DNA of 64,000 bases, taken from contig NC_016791.1 of the NCBI RefSeq assembly GCF_000244875.1, forward strand, positions 4,035,001-4,099,000, in the 5' to 3' direction. Origin of the DNA: Clostridium sp. BNL1100 (GTDB lineage: Bacteria; Bacillota; Clostridia; Acetivibrionales; DSM-1351). Position numbers and translations under genes: made by a program. Of the stretch, positions 50,101 to 57,541 are shown piece after piece. The number at the start of each line of letters is the position of its first letter. Within the stretch, counting starts at the first letter, position 1. Below the pieces are notes generated by a model that had not been told where the DNA came from, ran no database searches, and saw only the letters and a program-made list of their open reading frames with translations.

Positions 50101-52862
50101 CACTGTACCCCCAAAATCTTCTTTAATTCTGTTAATCCTTCGATGTCAGAATCACTACCAACAAGTTCATCAATCATACTTGATAATAGTTTACTTGTGT
50201 TTTCAATTTGATTTTCAATATCAGAAAACGTAGTGCAATATTTATCGTGTAGATGAATTACTTTGTTAATCAGTTCCCCAATGATTTCATCTGGAATATC
50301 GAAAAGAGAATCTACTAATGGCTTTATCCATTTTAATTCCAATAAACGCAAGGATTCGTCCTCATCCAGATTTTCAATAGTTTCTTTGGTCTTAATATGG
50401 AGTGCTTCTGATTTCTGTTTTAGATCTTTTTTAGCCTGGCTTTCTTCTTCCATAAGAGATAATACGGTCATCACTTTCTGTTCAAAAGAACCTTCCGGGA
50501 ATTCATACATTCTTTGTAATTCGCTTATTCTACTAGTAACAGAGACTTTCTTATATGTTCCATCAGTACCTTGCTCCATTAAATCCCACGAAACTTTATC
50601 ACATTTATTTATATAATCTATCTTTTCTTTTTTCTTTGAAAGCCTTAGATATTCTCTTAATGCTTTGATTTCATCATTTTCCACATCGCTAAGAGCGTCT
50701 GCAACAAAACTCTTAACTTCTTTTGCTACAAAAGCATCATTAGTGTCATTCAACACACTGCTTTCTCTTTCTTCAGCGTCAAGTGAATCAATGATTTCAG
50801 CATACAAAGAAGTGATTTCAGTTAATCTTTTCTCTATTGCCTGAATTTCTTCTAAGTCTTCTGTAAGAATCTCTCTCTGAACTAAATCAAAGGGTAGTAT
50901 ATGACCCTTCCACCCATCTTGTATCTCTGGAACCTCGTCATCGTTGGCTTCTTTCTTTTTTATAACCATGTTGGGATCCACTTGATTGATAACCTCAAAG
51001 CCTTCTGACTGAATCATTTCCAAATCTGTAGAAATCACATCCCAATTATCCGAAAGTATCTGATATGCTTTATACTTGTCAGCAAGTTTTACATTTTCTA
51101 TTCTTGTGAAAATATCCTTGCTTACCTTTTCTTTCTCATTCTCAGCAGATACATCAAGAATTCCTTCAATCAAATCATTTTTTAGTTTTTCATAAAAATC
51201 ACTAAATACATTAGCAAAAACAGTCTTGTAATTTTCCAATGATTCATGGGAGGCGATAGCAGCTTTAATATCCTCACATTTTACAGCCAAATATTCAGTA
51301 GAAATCTTCTCAAAAACAGCATCTTGAAGGCCGGGGAAAGCATTCCAATACTCATGTAATTGTGCCACTTCCTTTACAGGAATTCCACCAAACATTGTCG
51401 CATGAATATCCCAACTTTCTGCAGGTTCTAAAGAATTAACATAGCGAGGAATATTAAGGTTATAATCATTTTCTCTGATAGTTTTCTTTGTAACAAGAGC
51501 AGAATACTTTTCTATGGATTCTCTGCTCTTAATAGTGTCAGCAATTTTTTTAATGTCGCAGGCTCTCAGTTTGTTATTCTTTCCGGCTTTCTCAAACCCT
51601 TTTGATGCATCTATAATCAATACTTCTGAAGTAGGGCGATTTCTTTTAAGAACCATGACGATAGTAGGAATACTCGTACCAAAGAAAATATTTGATGGTA
51701 AACCGATAATGGTATCTATGTTATTCTTTTCTATGAGATTCTCTCTAATTTTACCTTCTTCTCCACCCCTAAAAAGCACACCATGCGGAAGAACAATTGT
51801 CATTATTCCATCATCTTCAAGGTGATATAGATCATGCAATAAAAATGCATAATCTGCTTTGCTCTTTGGTGCTACACCATAGTTCTTATATCTTGGGTCA
51901 AATTCTTTATCAGATGGATCCCATTTTTGTGAGTAAGGTGGATTAGAAACCACGGCATCTACTCTTATCAATTTGTATGTTTTATCCTTGTCGGTATCCT
52001 CAAAGAATGGCCAATCGTCCTCTAATGTATCGCCATTTCTTACATTAATATTTGCAGGACTGATGCCGCGCATAACCAAGTTCATTCTTGTAAGGTTATA
52101 TGTATTTTCTTTGAGTTCCTGTGCGTAATAATCTATCTTGTTTTCTCCTTCAATAAATTTTGCAACAGAGTCACCAATATTGATTAACAACGAACCCGAC
52201 CCAGATGTAGGATCATATATCTTAATTTGCTTTCTATTTTTCAAATGTTCCGCAATAATTTCTGACATGAGAACAGAAACTTCATGTGGAGTATAGAATT
52301 CTCCTGCCTTTTTACCTGCATTAGCAGCAAACATACTAATTAAATATTCGTAAATAAAACCCAGAACATCATAATCTTGCTTTCCATCCATAGGAATTTT
52401 CTTTATCAGTTTAAGAAGGCTTTTTACAGCTTTTGTTTGTGCCTGAGCTGTTTCTCCAAGCTTAGATAAACCTGTCTGCAATGTGTTGAAAATTTTCTCA
52501 AACACTTTTTTATATACATCATCAATGTTACGATCAAAAGCAGATAATGCATCCCTTACATTCGATATATCAAAATCATTACCTTTTTTAAGCCAGGTTG
52601 AAAAAAGATTTTCATATGCAATAAAATACCCCAACTTCTCTCTTACATGAGTTGCATACTTAACATCCTCTTCATTTACTTTTTCAATATCAGCATCAGT
52701 TAAATTTTCTTTTCTAAATAATGCAACCTCTTTTTCTGATAAAAATTTATAAAATATAAAGCCAAGAATAAAATCCTTATATTCATTAGCCTCAATTTTT
52801 GACCTCATTTGATTTGCGGATTCCCATATTGTAGCTGCAAGTTGCTGCTTATTCATTGTCAT
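50100..52862 (-). CDS. hsdM: Type I methyltransferase subunit M, enlarged
   Basis: A 920-aa HsdM, much longer than the usual 500-550 aa. The N-terminal helical HsdM_N domain starts MNKQQLAATIWESANQMRSK; the N6-adenine methyltransferase has GEFYTPHEVS (187-196), motif I YDPTSGSGSLL (216-226) and NPPY (307-310), followed by the usual GVLFRGGEEGKIR. From about residue 490 the extra 430 residues are mostly helical with coiled-coil segments (TEITSLYAEIIDSLDAEE; QAKKDLKQKSEALHIKTKET). ATG 52862 follows GGGAGGAAA and overlaps the XRE gene by 14 bp. Confidence 0.94.
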   Translation of the reverse strand: MTMNKQQLAATIWESANQMRSKIEANEYKDFILGFIFYKFLSEKEVALFRKENLTDADIEKVNEEDVKYATHVREKLGYFIAYENLFSTWLKKGNDFDISNVRDALSAFDRNIDDVYKKVFEKIFNTLQTGLSKLGETAQAQTKAVKSLLKLIKKIPMDGKQDYDVLGFIYEYLISMFAANAGKKAGEFYTPHEVSVLMSEIIAEHLKNRKQIKIYDPTSGSGSLLINIGDSVAKFIEGENKIDYYAQELKENTYNLTRMNLVMRGISPANINVRNGDTLEDDWPFFEDTDKDKTYKLIRVDAVVSNPPYSQKWDPSDKEFDPRYKNYGVAPKSKADYAFLLHDLYHLEDDGIMTIVLPHGVLFRGGEEGKIRENLIEKNNIDTIIGLPSNIFFGTSIPTIVMVLKRNRPTSEVLIIDASKGFEKAGKNNKLRACDIKKIADTIKSRESIEKYSALVTKKTIRENDYNLNIPRYVNSLEPAESWDIHATMFGGIPVKEVAQLHEYWNAFPGLQDAVFEKISTEYLAVKCEDIKAAIASHESLENYKTVFANVFSDFYEKLKNDLIEGILDVSAENEKEKVSKDIFTRIENVKLADKYKAYQILSDNWDVISTDLEMIQSEGFEVINQVDPNMVIKKKEANDDEVPEIQDGWKGHILPFDLVQREILTEDLEEIQAIEKRLTEITSLYAEIIDSLDAEERESSVLNDTNDAFVAKEVKSFVADALSDVENDEIKALREYLRLSKKKEKIDYINKCDKVSWDLMEQGTDGTYKKVSVTSRISELQRMYEFPEGSFEQKVMTVLSLMEEESQAKKDLKQKSEALHIKTKETIENLDEDESLRLLELKWIKPLVDSLFDIPDEIIGELINKVIHLHDKYCTTFSDIENQIENTSKLLSSMIDELVGSDSDIEGLTELKKILGVQ

Positions 52863-53073
52863 TTTCCTCCCTTTTTTCGTAGATAAGTCTAATGTCATAA
52901 CCTAATCCTTCCATCATTTGAATAAAAGTTTTATTTACAACACCATCATCTTTCTTTACGATACGATTTACATACTGTACGGTTTTTCCTATTTTTTCAG
53001 CCAAAGCAGCTTGTGTTGTATCAGCTTCAACACATTTTATTTTAATATCTTTTTCAATATTGTTTTTTATCAT
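52849..53073 (-). CDS. XRE-type regulator of the hsd operon, 74 aa
   Basis: A 74-aa helix-turn-helix protein: DIKIKCVEADTTQAALAEKI with recognition region KTVQYVNRIVKKD. ATG 53073 follows CGGAGGACGG; the longer frame to 53103 has no site. It overlaps hsdM by 14 bp and shares its promoter. By position it may act as a controller of restriction and modification levels, as C proteins do in type II systems; type I operons rarely have one. It could also be a phage repressor. Role inferred. Confidence 0.85.
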   Translation of the reverse strand: MIKNNIEKDIKIKCVEADTTQAALAEKIGKTVQYVNRIVKKDDGVVNKTFIQMMEGLGYDIRLIYEKREENDNE

Positions 53074-53114
53074 ATAACCGTCCTCCGTTCTGTAAATTAA
53101 CAAATCTATTTAAT

Positions 53115-53144
53115 ATTATGGCATAAATAAGATGATTTTGTCAA
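53115..53144 (-). promoter_or_regulatory. Promoter of the XRE-hsdMSR operon
   Basis: Minus strand TTGACA (53139-53144), 18-bp spacer, CATAAT (53115-53120). The consensus -35 suggests constitutive expression in the lysogen, which fits a resident restriction system. Confidence 0.75.
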
Positions 53145-53147
53145 CAT

Positions 53148-53164
53148 ATTTGGTTTATAATTAC
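53148..53164 (+). other. Candidate attR core
   Basis: ATTTGGTTTATAATTAC, 15/17 match with 982-998 in direct orientation, followed by a 9-bp perfect hairpin TGAGTTTTT-CAAT-AAAAACTCA (53169-53190). It lies at the border between the outermost prophage promoter and host intergenic DNA. Confidence 0.3.
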
Positions 53165-53255
53165 TGAGTGAGTTTTTCAATAAAAACTCATTAAACTTCA
53201 ATAAAGGATTTCTGATTTATCATATTGAAATATATTTCAACATTTCAGACAACTC

Positions 53256-53345
53256 AACCCCATTTTTGCAGTAATTCTATCCACTCGCCACCTTTTTGAC
53301 AGTAATTTCGTCAACTCAGTTGCCAAAAAGTAATAATGTCCACAC
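53256..53345. repeat. Imperfect tandem repeats, possible IS end remnant
   Basis: Three related units whose cores start at 53270 (AGTAATTCTATCCACTC), 53301 (AGTAATTTCGTCAACTC) and 53329 (AGTAATAATGTCCACAC), preceded in the first two by TTTTTG(A)C. Spacing is 31 and 28 bp. Multiple terminal repeats of this kind are known at ends of IS21-family elements; no transposase is present. A short hairpin ACACAACCTTGTGT with a T-run follows on the plus strand (53342-53362). The rest of 53165-53383 holds no gene that I can see. Confidence 0.45.
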
Positions 53346-53383
53346 AACCTTGTGTTTTTTTGTTTTTAGATATGTTCTTACAA

Positions 53384-53433
53384 TAAAAAATCCGTGACCT
53401 TGAACCCAGCTTGAATATGGTTCAAAATCACGG
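53384..53433 (-). terminator. Terminator of rlmD-like gene
   Basis: CCGTGA and TTGAACC (53392-53406) pair with GGTTCAA and TCACGG (53419-53433), followed on the minus strand by a T-rich run. Confidence 0.88.
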
Positions 53434-53464
53434 AAATCTCTTTATATCAAGCACTTTTATACTC

Positions 53465-54847
53465 TTATTTCTCAACCCTTGACATCAATACGACCGTCTC
53501 AACGTGCCCCGTCCACGGAAACATATCCACCGGCTGCACTTCCTTCACTTCAAACCCATGTTCTGTCAGGTATTTAAGGTCCCTTGCCAGCGTGGACGGA
53601 TTACAGCTTACGTAAACAATTCGCTGTGGCTGCATTTCCACCAAAGTATTAAGCAGCACCTCGTCACAGCCTTTCCTTGGTGGGTCTACAACCACCACAT
53701 CCGCTTTTACTCCCTGTGCATACAGCTCAGGTATAACCTTCTCTGCCTCTCCCACCAGGAATTCTACATTAGAGACATCATTGATTTCAGCATTTCTTTT
53801 AGCATCACTAATAGCATCAGCAACAACCTCTACCCCTACAACACGCTTTGCCTTTTGAGAAAGGAAAAGCGAAATAGTTCCTATACCACAGTAAAGGTCA
53901 AAAACCGTTTCATTCCCGGAAAGGCCTGCATATTCAAGAGCCTTTTCATACAAAACTTCCGTCTGAATAGGATTCACCTGAAAAAAAGACAAAGGAGAAA
54001 TCTCAAATCTGAAACTTCCAATAAAGTCAGTTATGTACTTCTGCCCGTAAATACATATATTTTTATCCCCAAGAATAATATTGGTATTTCTGGTATTTAC
54101 ATTTAAAATAATACTCTTAATATCTGGAAATCCTTTAAGCAGCTTTTTAACCAGTTCATCCGATTTTACCAGTATATCACCGTTGACGACCAGCACCACC
54201 ATAATTTCACCGGTTTTAAAGCCCTTTCTAACCATTACGTGGCGAAGTAGTCCCTTGCCGGTTTTCTCATCATAAATTGCTATACCTGCATCCTTGCAAA
54301 AATTTCTTACAACATCCCTTATTTCATTACTCTCATCAGGCTGGATATCACACAAATTGCCGTCAATAATATTATGAGACCTTGTCTCATAGAACCCGAT
54401 TCTGATTTCACCATTATTAGAACCAACCGGGTATTGGACCTTATTCCTGTACTTATATGGATTTTCCATTCCAATTGTGTTATTTACTGTAACATCCTGA
54501 AGGCCGCCAATTCTTCTGATATTTTGCAGAACAGTATCCTTTTTAAAATCCAGCTGTGCCTGATAAGACATATGCTGAACCGCACAACCTCCGCATTTGT
54601 CATAGACTGGACAAAATGGTTTTACTCTGTCCTCTGAAGAATTGTTTATTTTAACAAGCCTTCCCACTGCATAGCTCTTGGTCTGTTTTACTATTTTAAC
54701 GTCAACATTTTCTCCGGGAAGAACCCCGTCAACAAAAACTACAAATCCCTCAATTTTACCTACACCCTGTCCTTCATGAGTTAAACCCGTTATATCAATT
54801 TTATATGTTTTATTCTGTGATAATATCTTTTGAGAAGGCTGTTTCAT
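53465..54847 (-). CDS. rlmD: 23S rRNA (uracil-C5)-methyltransferase, RlmD/RumA family
   Basis: A 460-aa SAM-dependent RNA m5U methyltransferase. An N-terminal TRAM domain (about 10-65, GFVVFVDGVLPGENVDVKIV) binds RNA; CPVYDKCGGCAVQHM (about 79-93) holds 4Fe-4S cysteines. The methyltransferase part shows VFDLYCGIGTISLFLS (motif I), DVVVVDPPRKGCD (motif IV) and VYVSCNPSTLARDL with the nucleophilic Cys. It modifies 23S rRNA at the RlmD or RlmC position; Firmicute enzymes can do both. It is a host housekeeping gene and marks the right side of the insertion. ATG 54847 lacks a strong ribosome site. Confidence 0.92.
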   Translation of the reverse strand: MKQPSQKILSQNKTYKIDITGLTHEGQGVGKIEGFVVFVDGVLPGENVDVKIVKQTKSYAVGRLVKINNSSEDRVKPFCPVYDKCGGCAVQHMSYQAQLDFKKDTVLQNIRRIGGLQDVTVNNTIGMENPYKYRNKVQYPVGSNNGEIRIGFYETRSHNIIDGNLCDIQPDESNEIRDVVRNFCKDAGIAIYDEKTGKGLLRHVMVRKGFKTGEIMVVLVVNGDILVKSDELVKKLLKGFPDIKSIILNVNTRNTNIILGDKNICIYGQKYITDFIGSFRFEISPLSFFQVNPIQTEVLYEKALEYAGLSGNETVFDLYCGIGTISLFLSQKAKRVVGVEVVADAISDAKRNAEINDVSNVEFLVGEAEKVIPELYAQGVKADVVVVDPPRKGCDEVLLNTLVEMQPQRIVYVSCNPSTLARDLKYLTEHGFEVKEVQPVDMFPWTGHVETVVLMSRVEK

Positions 54848-55010
54848 TGGTCAACCACCGTTTCCTTAATTTATAACCAATATAATACCATATTTGGCCG
54901 GATTGATAAACATGGGTAGAACCTGCAAAAAAACAAAATCTTTGGCATGGCAAATATTAGTATCCATTAACCACGCCAAAGTTTCAGATAATTTTGGAAT
55001 AAACTCGTTA

Positions 55011-55217
55011 TTACTGTCTTTTGTAATCCAACAGGATATTACGAAGCTTACTGGCATGCATTCCTTCGTCTTCTGCAAAATCCTTGAACACCTGCTTAAT
55101 CTTTTCATCTTCAATCCTTTTTGAGTACATTTCGTAGTCCCTTACCAACTCCATGGAATTTTCCCATGCTCTCAAAAGCCTGTCATACGTGGTAAGTTCA
55201 ATTTCATTTTCGTTCAT
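55011..55217 (-). CDS. Small ferritin-like helical protein, 68 aa
   Basis: A 68-aa two-helix protein: TTYDRLLRAWENSMELVRDY and KIKQVFKDFAEDEGMHASKL. The EDEGMHASKL end resembles the E-x-x-H iron ligand of ferritin-like or rubrerythrin domains, but only half a domain is present, so it might act as a dimer. ATG 55217 (MNENEIEL) follows GGAGGAG. It starts 14 bp after the Mug gene and is probably cotranscribed with it. Function unknown. Confidence 0.75.
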   Translation of the reverse strand: MNENEIELTTYDRLLRAWENSMELVRDYEMYSKRIEDEKIKQVFKDFAEDEGMHASKLRNILLDYKRQ

Positions 55218-55230
55218 AAAATCTCCTCCG

Positions 55231-55785
55231 TTACCCAATAGAATCCAAAAGTTTTTTCAAATCAGCAAAGCACTTGCATTGTTCGGCAAAAGGAACTGTA
55301 TTCAGCCCGCTTGTACTGTAGCAAACAAAATCCAAGGTAGCTTCCAGTATACTTGCGGATTGAAGGCCGGGCTTTACATTAATTCCGGATGCAGGTACCT
55401 TCAAAATGCTTGAAGCATATGCACGGTACACTCCAATTCCCACATAGCAGGCAATTCGAGGTTTTAAAGTATCCAAAAGCCTGTAAAGGTTTGCTGAACC
55501 TTCAACAACTTCATCAGTGCCAATTTCGTTGGCAGCTTTAGTCTGCCTGTCAACAATGTTTGTGGAGCCATATCCAAGTTCAAGTATTTTCCTGTCATTC
55601 TCCGGTTCGAATCTGGAAGGTGTAAGACCTGATTCAAACAAAAATCTCCAGAATCTGTTGCTTTTATGTGAATAATGGTGCCTGTTTCTAGCAGAAAGCA
55701 AGCCTGGATTATAACCTATAAAAACAACTTTAAGTCCCGGTGCAAGGATGTCCGGCAGCGGCTTTTCATTAATAAAATTATCCAT
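55231..55785 (-). CDS. mug: Mismatch-specific DNA glycosylase (Mug/TDG family)
   Basis: A 184-aa uracil/thymine mismatch glycosylase. The active-site motif VVFIGYNPGLLSARNRHHY (about 20-38; GINPG in E. coli) carries the catalytic Asn, and the intercalation motif is STSGLNTVPF (about 157-166). It removes uracil or alkylated bases mispaired with G. ATG 55785 follows GGAGGAATACT. It is read divergently from the DUF2953 gene; the 150 bp between them is AT-rich without a clear consensus promoter. Confidence 0.9.
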   Translation of the reverse strand: MDNFINEKPLPDILAPGLKVVFIGYNPGLLSARNRHHYSHKSNRFWRFLFESGLTPSRFEPENDRKILELGYGSTNIVDRQTKAANEIGTDEVVEGSANLYRLLDTLKPRIACYVGIGVYRAYASSILKVPASGINVKPGLQSASILEATLDFVCYSTSGLNTVPFAEQCKCFADLKKLLDSIG

Positions 55786-55934
55786 AGTATTCCTCCAAAA
55801 GGTAAAAACTACGGAGTGCTTTTCTTTATATTTAGCATTTTGTAGTTTTTTTATGTAAATATTGATAGAATAAAACTTTTTATCAAGGCAAATCTATAAA
55901 ATTGTAATCAAACTTTATATGGAGGTCATTTTAA

Positions 55935-56477
55935 TTGGTATTAATTATAGTTTCTCTAATAGTTTCAGCAATTATTGCAGTATTGGCAATTTTAATTATA
56001 CTACTGTTTATTATACCGTTAAAGACTGATTTCGTATTGGATACGGATAATTCAATATTACAAGCAACAGCTTTGTGGCTTCACCCGTTCATAATGGCCC
56101 GGGTTACATTAGAAAATAGCAAGCCGATTTTAAATATTCATATTTTTGGAAAGCATTTATTAAAAAGGACATTAAAGAAAAAAGTGGGTAAAGGCCACAG
56201 TATGGATTATTTGAGAGCTATAGAACCTGAAGATATACAGGTCACTACACACTATGGTTTTAGTAATCCCTTTGATACAGGTATTACTTGCGGAGCTGTA
56301 AACATGGTTTCGCAATTAATCAATATAAGTACTTTTGAAAACCAACCGGACTTTCTTGCAGATAAAGATTACGTATATTTAAATGCTTCTGCCAAAATAT
56401 ACATGGGCCCGGCTATTATGAAAATAATAAAAATACGAAGACTTTACAGGAGGGAATTACAATGGATACAAACATGA
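55935..56477 (+). CDS. DUF2953 membrane protein (YtfI-like)
   Basis: A 180-aa protein with one N-terminal membrane segment (IVSLIVSAIIAVLAILIILL, about 6-25) and a soluble domain with the DUF2953 pattern (IFGKHLLKRTLKKK; THYGFSNPFDTGITCGAVNM, about 115-134). It is the usual upstream partner of the GerW/YtfJ gene in spore formers and is presumably made in the forespore. The start codon is TTG 55935, 6-7 bases after GGAGGTC; no ATG suits. It overlaps the next gene by 16 bp. Confidence 0.88.
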   Translation: MVLIIVSLIVSAIIAVLAILIILLFIIPLKTDFVLDTDNSILQATALWLHPFIMARVTLENSKPILNIHIFGKHLLKRTLKKKVGKGHSMDYLRAIEPEDIQVTTHYGFSNPFDTGITCGAVNMVSQLINISTFENQPDFLADKDYVYLNASAKIYMGPAIMKIIKIRRLYRRELQWIQT

Positions 56478-56911
56478 ATCAGAATGTAACCACATTATTT
56501 TCAAACCTTGAAGACTTTACTCAGAATGAAGGTTTAATAGGAAAGCCGGTTACACATGGGGATAAAACCTTTATTCCTGTAGTCTCAGTAACTCTTGGCT
56601 ATGGAACAGGTAATACGGCTAGCAAAAACCATGGCACCAGTACAAAAGAACAAGCAGGAGGCACTACCTCCGGTATGGCCAACAACATGGCAGGAGGCGC
56701 TTTAGGTCTTGGAGCAAAGCTTTGTACAGATGCAGTGATAATCGTAGACAAGGACAACGTTTCAATGCTTCAGGTTGGCCCTACAGCTACAAGCCAACTT
56801 ATGGACAAAATACCTCAAATAATCTCAGGTATGGGTTCTATGGGAAAGCAACAGCAACAAGGTCAGCAACAACAGGGACAGCAATCACAAAGCAGTCAAA
56901 GTCAGCAATAA
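56462..56911 (+). CDS. ytfJ: Sporulation protein YtfJ (GerW family)
   Basis: A 149-aa GerW-family protein. Typical features: TTLFSNLEDFTQNEGLIGKPV (about 10-30), VTLGYGTGN, a flexible Gly-rich loop and LGLGAKLCTDAVIIVDKDNVSMLQV (about 80-104). The tail is Gln/Ser-rich (GQQQQGQQSQSSQSQQ). In Bacillus it is needed for germination in response to some nutrients. It shows the host forms endospores. ATG 56462 follows AGGAGGGAATTAC. Confidence 0.93.
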   Translation: MDTNMNQNVTTLFSNLEDFTQNEGLIGKPVTHGDKTFIPVVSVTLGYGTGNTASKNHGTSTKEQAGGTTSGMANNMAGGALGLGAKLCTDAVIIVDKDNVSMLQVGPTATSQLMDKIPQIISGMGSMGKQQQQGQQQQGQQSQSSQSQQ

Positions 56912-57003
56912 TTAATGACCATTATTTTACTGAATATGTACCGAATAAACGTGTAACACTATTATAGCAAGTAATATCTTTTAACATGAAAGGACAATAT
57001 ACC

Positions 57004-57363
57004 ATGGATAAAGTAGAAAACAGACAAGGTTTTGGCCTAGGACATCTCATATTACGTGTAGTAATCGGAGCTGTCATTCTGGCAATCACAGCATTTTTAA
57101 CACCAGGTTTTTCGATTTCATCATGGTTTTCATTATTGCTTGCAGCAGTAGTACTGGCAGTACTGGACTGGGCAGTAAACAAGATAACAGGTGTAAATGC
57201 GACGCCATTCGGACGTGGAATTTCCGGCTTCATAATTGCAGCCGTTATCATCTATGTTATCAAGTTTATAGTACCGGGATATAATATCTCTCTCCTTGCT
57301 GCTGTTATTGCTGCACTGGTATATGGTGTAGTCGATGCAATTATTCCAGGACGTGGTATGTAA
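57004..57363 (+). CDS. Four-helix membrane protein, phage holin family 4_2-like
   Basis: A 119-aa membrane protein with four hydrophobic segments (about 13-31, 36-55, 69-88, 90-111), pattern LILRVVIGAVILAITAFLTPGF and FGRGISGFIIAAVIIYVIKF. Databases label this family phage holin, but it is a chromosomal membrane protein (YvlD-like) in many Firmicutes and unlikely to be a holin here. ATG 57004 (MDKVENRQGFGLG) follows AAAGGA; a longer frame starts at 56986. It is monocistronic with its own terminator. Confidence 0.82.
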   Translation: MDKVENRQGFGLGHLILRVVIGAVILAITAFLTPGFSISSWFSLLLAAVVLAVLDWAVNKITGVNATPFGRGISGFIIAAVIIYVIKFIVPGYNISLLAAVIAALVYGVVDAIIPGRGM

Positions 57364-57396
57364 ATACCATAGAGGAATACCTGCAAAACTGACGTT

Positions 57397-57427
57397 TAGG
57401 AGCGGCTTTTATAAAAGGCCGCTCCTA
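57397..57427 (+). terminator. Hairpin after the membrane protein gene
   Basis: Perfect 10-bp stem TAGGAGCGGC (57397-57406) with GCCGCTCCTA (57418-57427). It lacks a T-run on the plus strand, so it may act as a weak terminator or mRNA-end stabiliser. Confidence 0.6.
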
Positions 57428-57430
57428 ATA

Positions 57431-57454
57431 AAAAAAAATCCCTCTCACAAGGGA
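57431..57454 (-). terminator. Terminator of the chemotaxis receptor gene
   Basis: TCCCT (57439-57443) pairs with AGGGA (57450-57454), followed on the minus strand by eight T. Confidence 0.65.
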
Positions 57455-57541
57455 AAGATAAGATTATTATTGAATCAGTATGCCGTTATATAAATTATTC
57501 CATATTATATACTATTTATACCTTTATTTTCCACACATTTC

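Larger units (their letters stand above)
982..53164 (-). mobile_element. Prophage, HK97-fold siphovirus, about 52 kb (ends tentative)
   Basis: A continuous minus-strand series of phage genes: early control region, replication, terminase, head, tail, lysis, and serine recombinases at the far end. The right end must lie between the XRE-hsd promoter (about 53.14 kb) and the host rlmD terminator (53.43 kb). The left end is not certain: it is placed here at an imperfect 17-bp direct repeat shared with the right end, just beyond the recombinase genes. The XRE and hypothetical genes to the left could equally be phage cargo, in which case the prophage continues beyond the window. The order is unusual because a polymerase block sits downstream of lysis. 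Confidence 0.85.

Noticed and set aside
54866-55114. Open frame antisense-offset to the small ferritin-like gene
   Set aside because: It overlaps the 68-aa gene, has no ribosome site and no protein-like pattern.
57004-57363. Holin label for the four-helix membrane protein as evidence for a second phage
   Set aside because: The family is common in chromosomes and there are no other phage genes here; neighbours are sporulation and chemotaxis genes.
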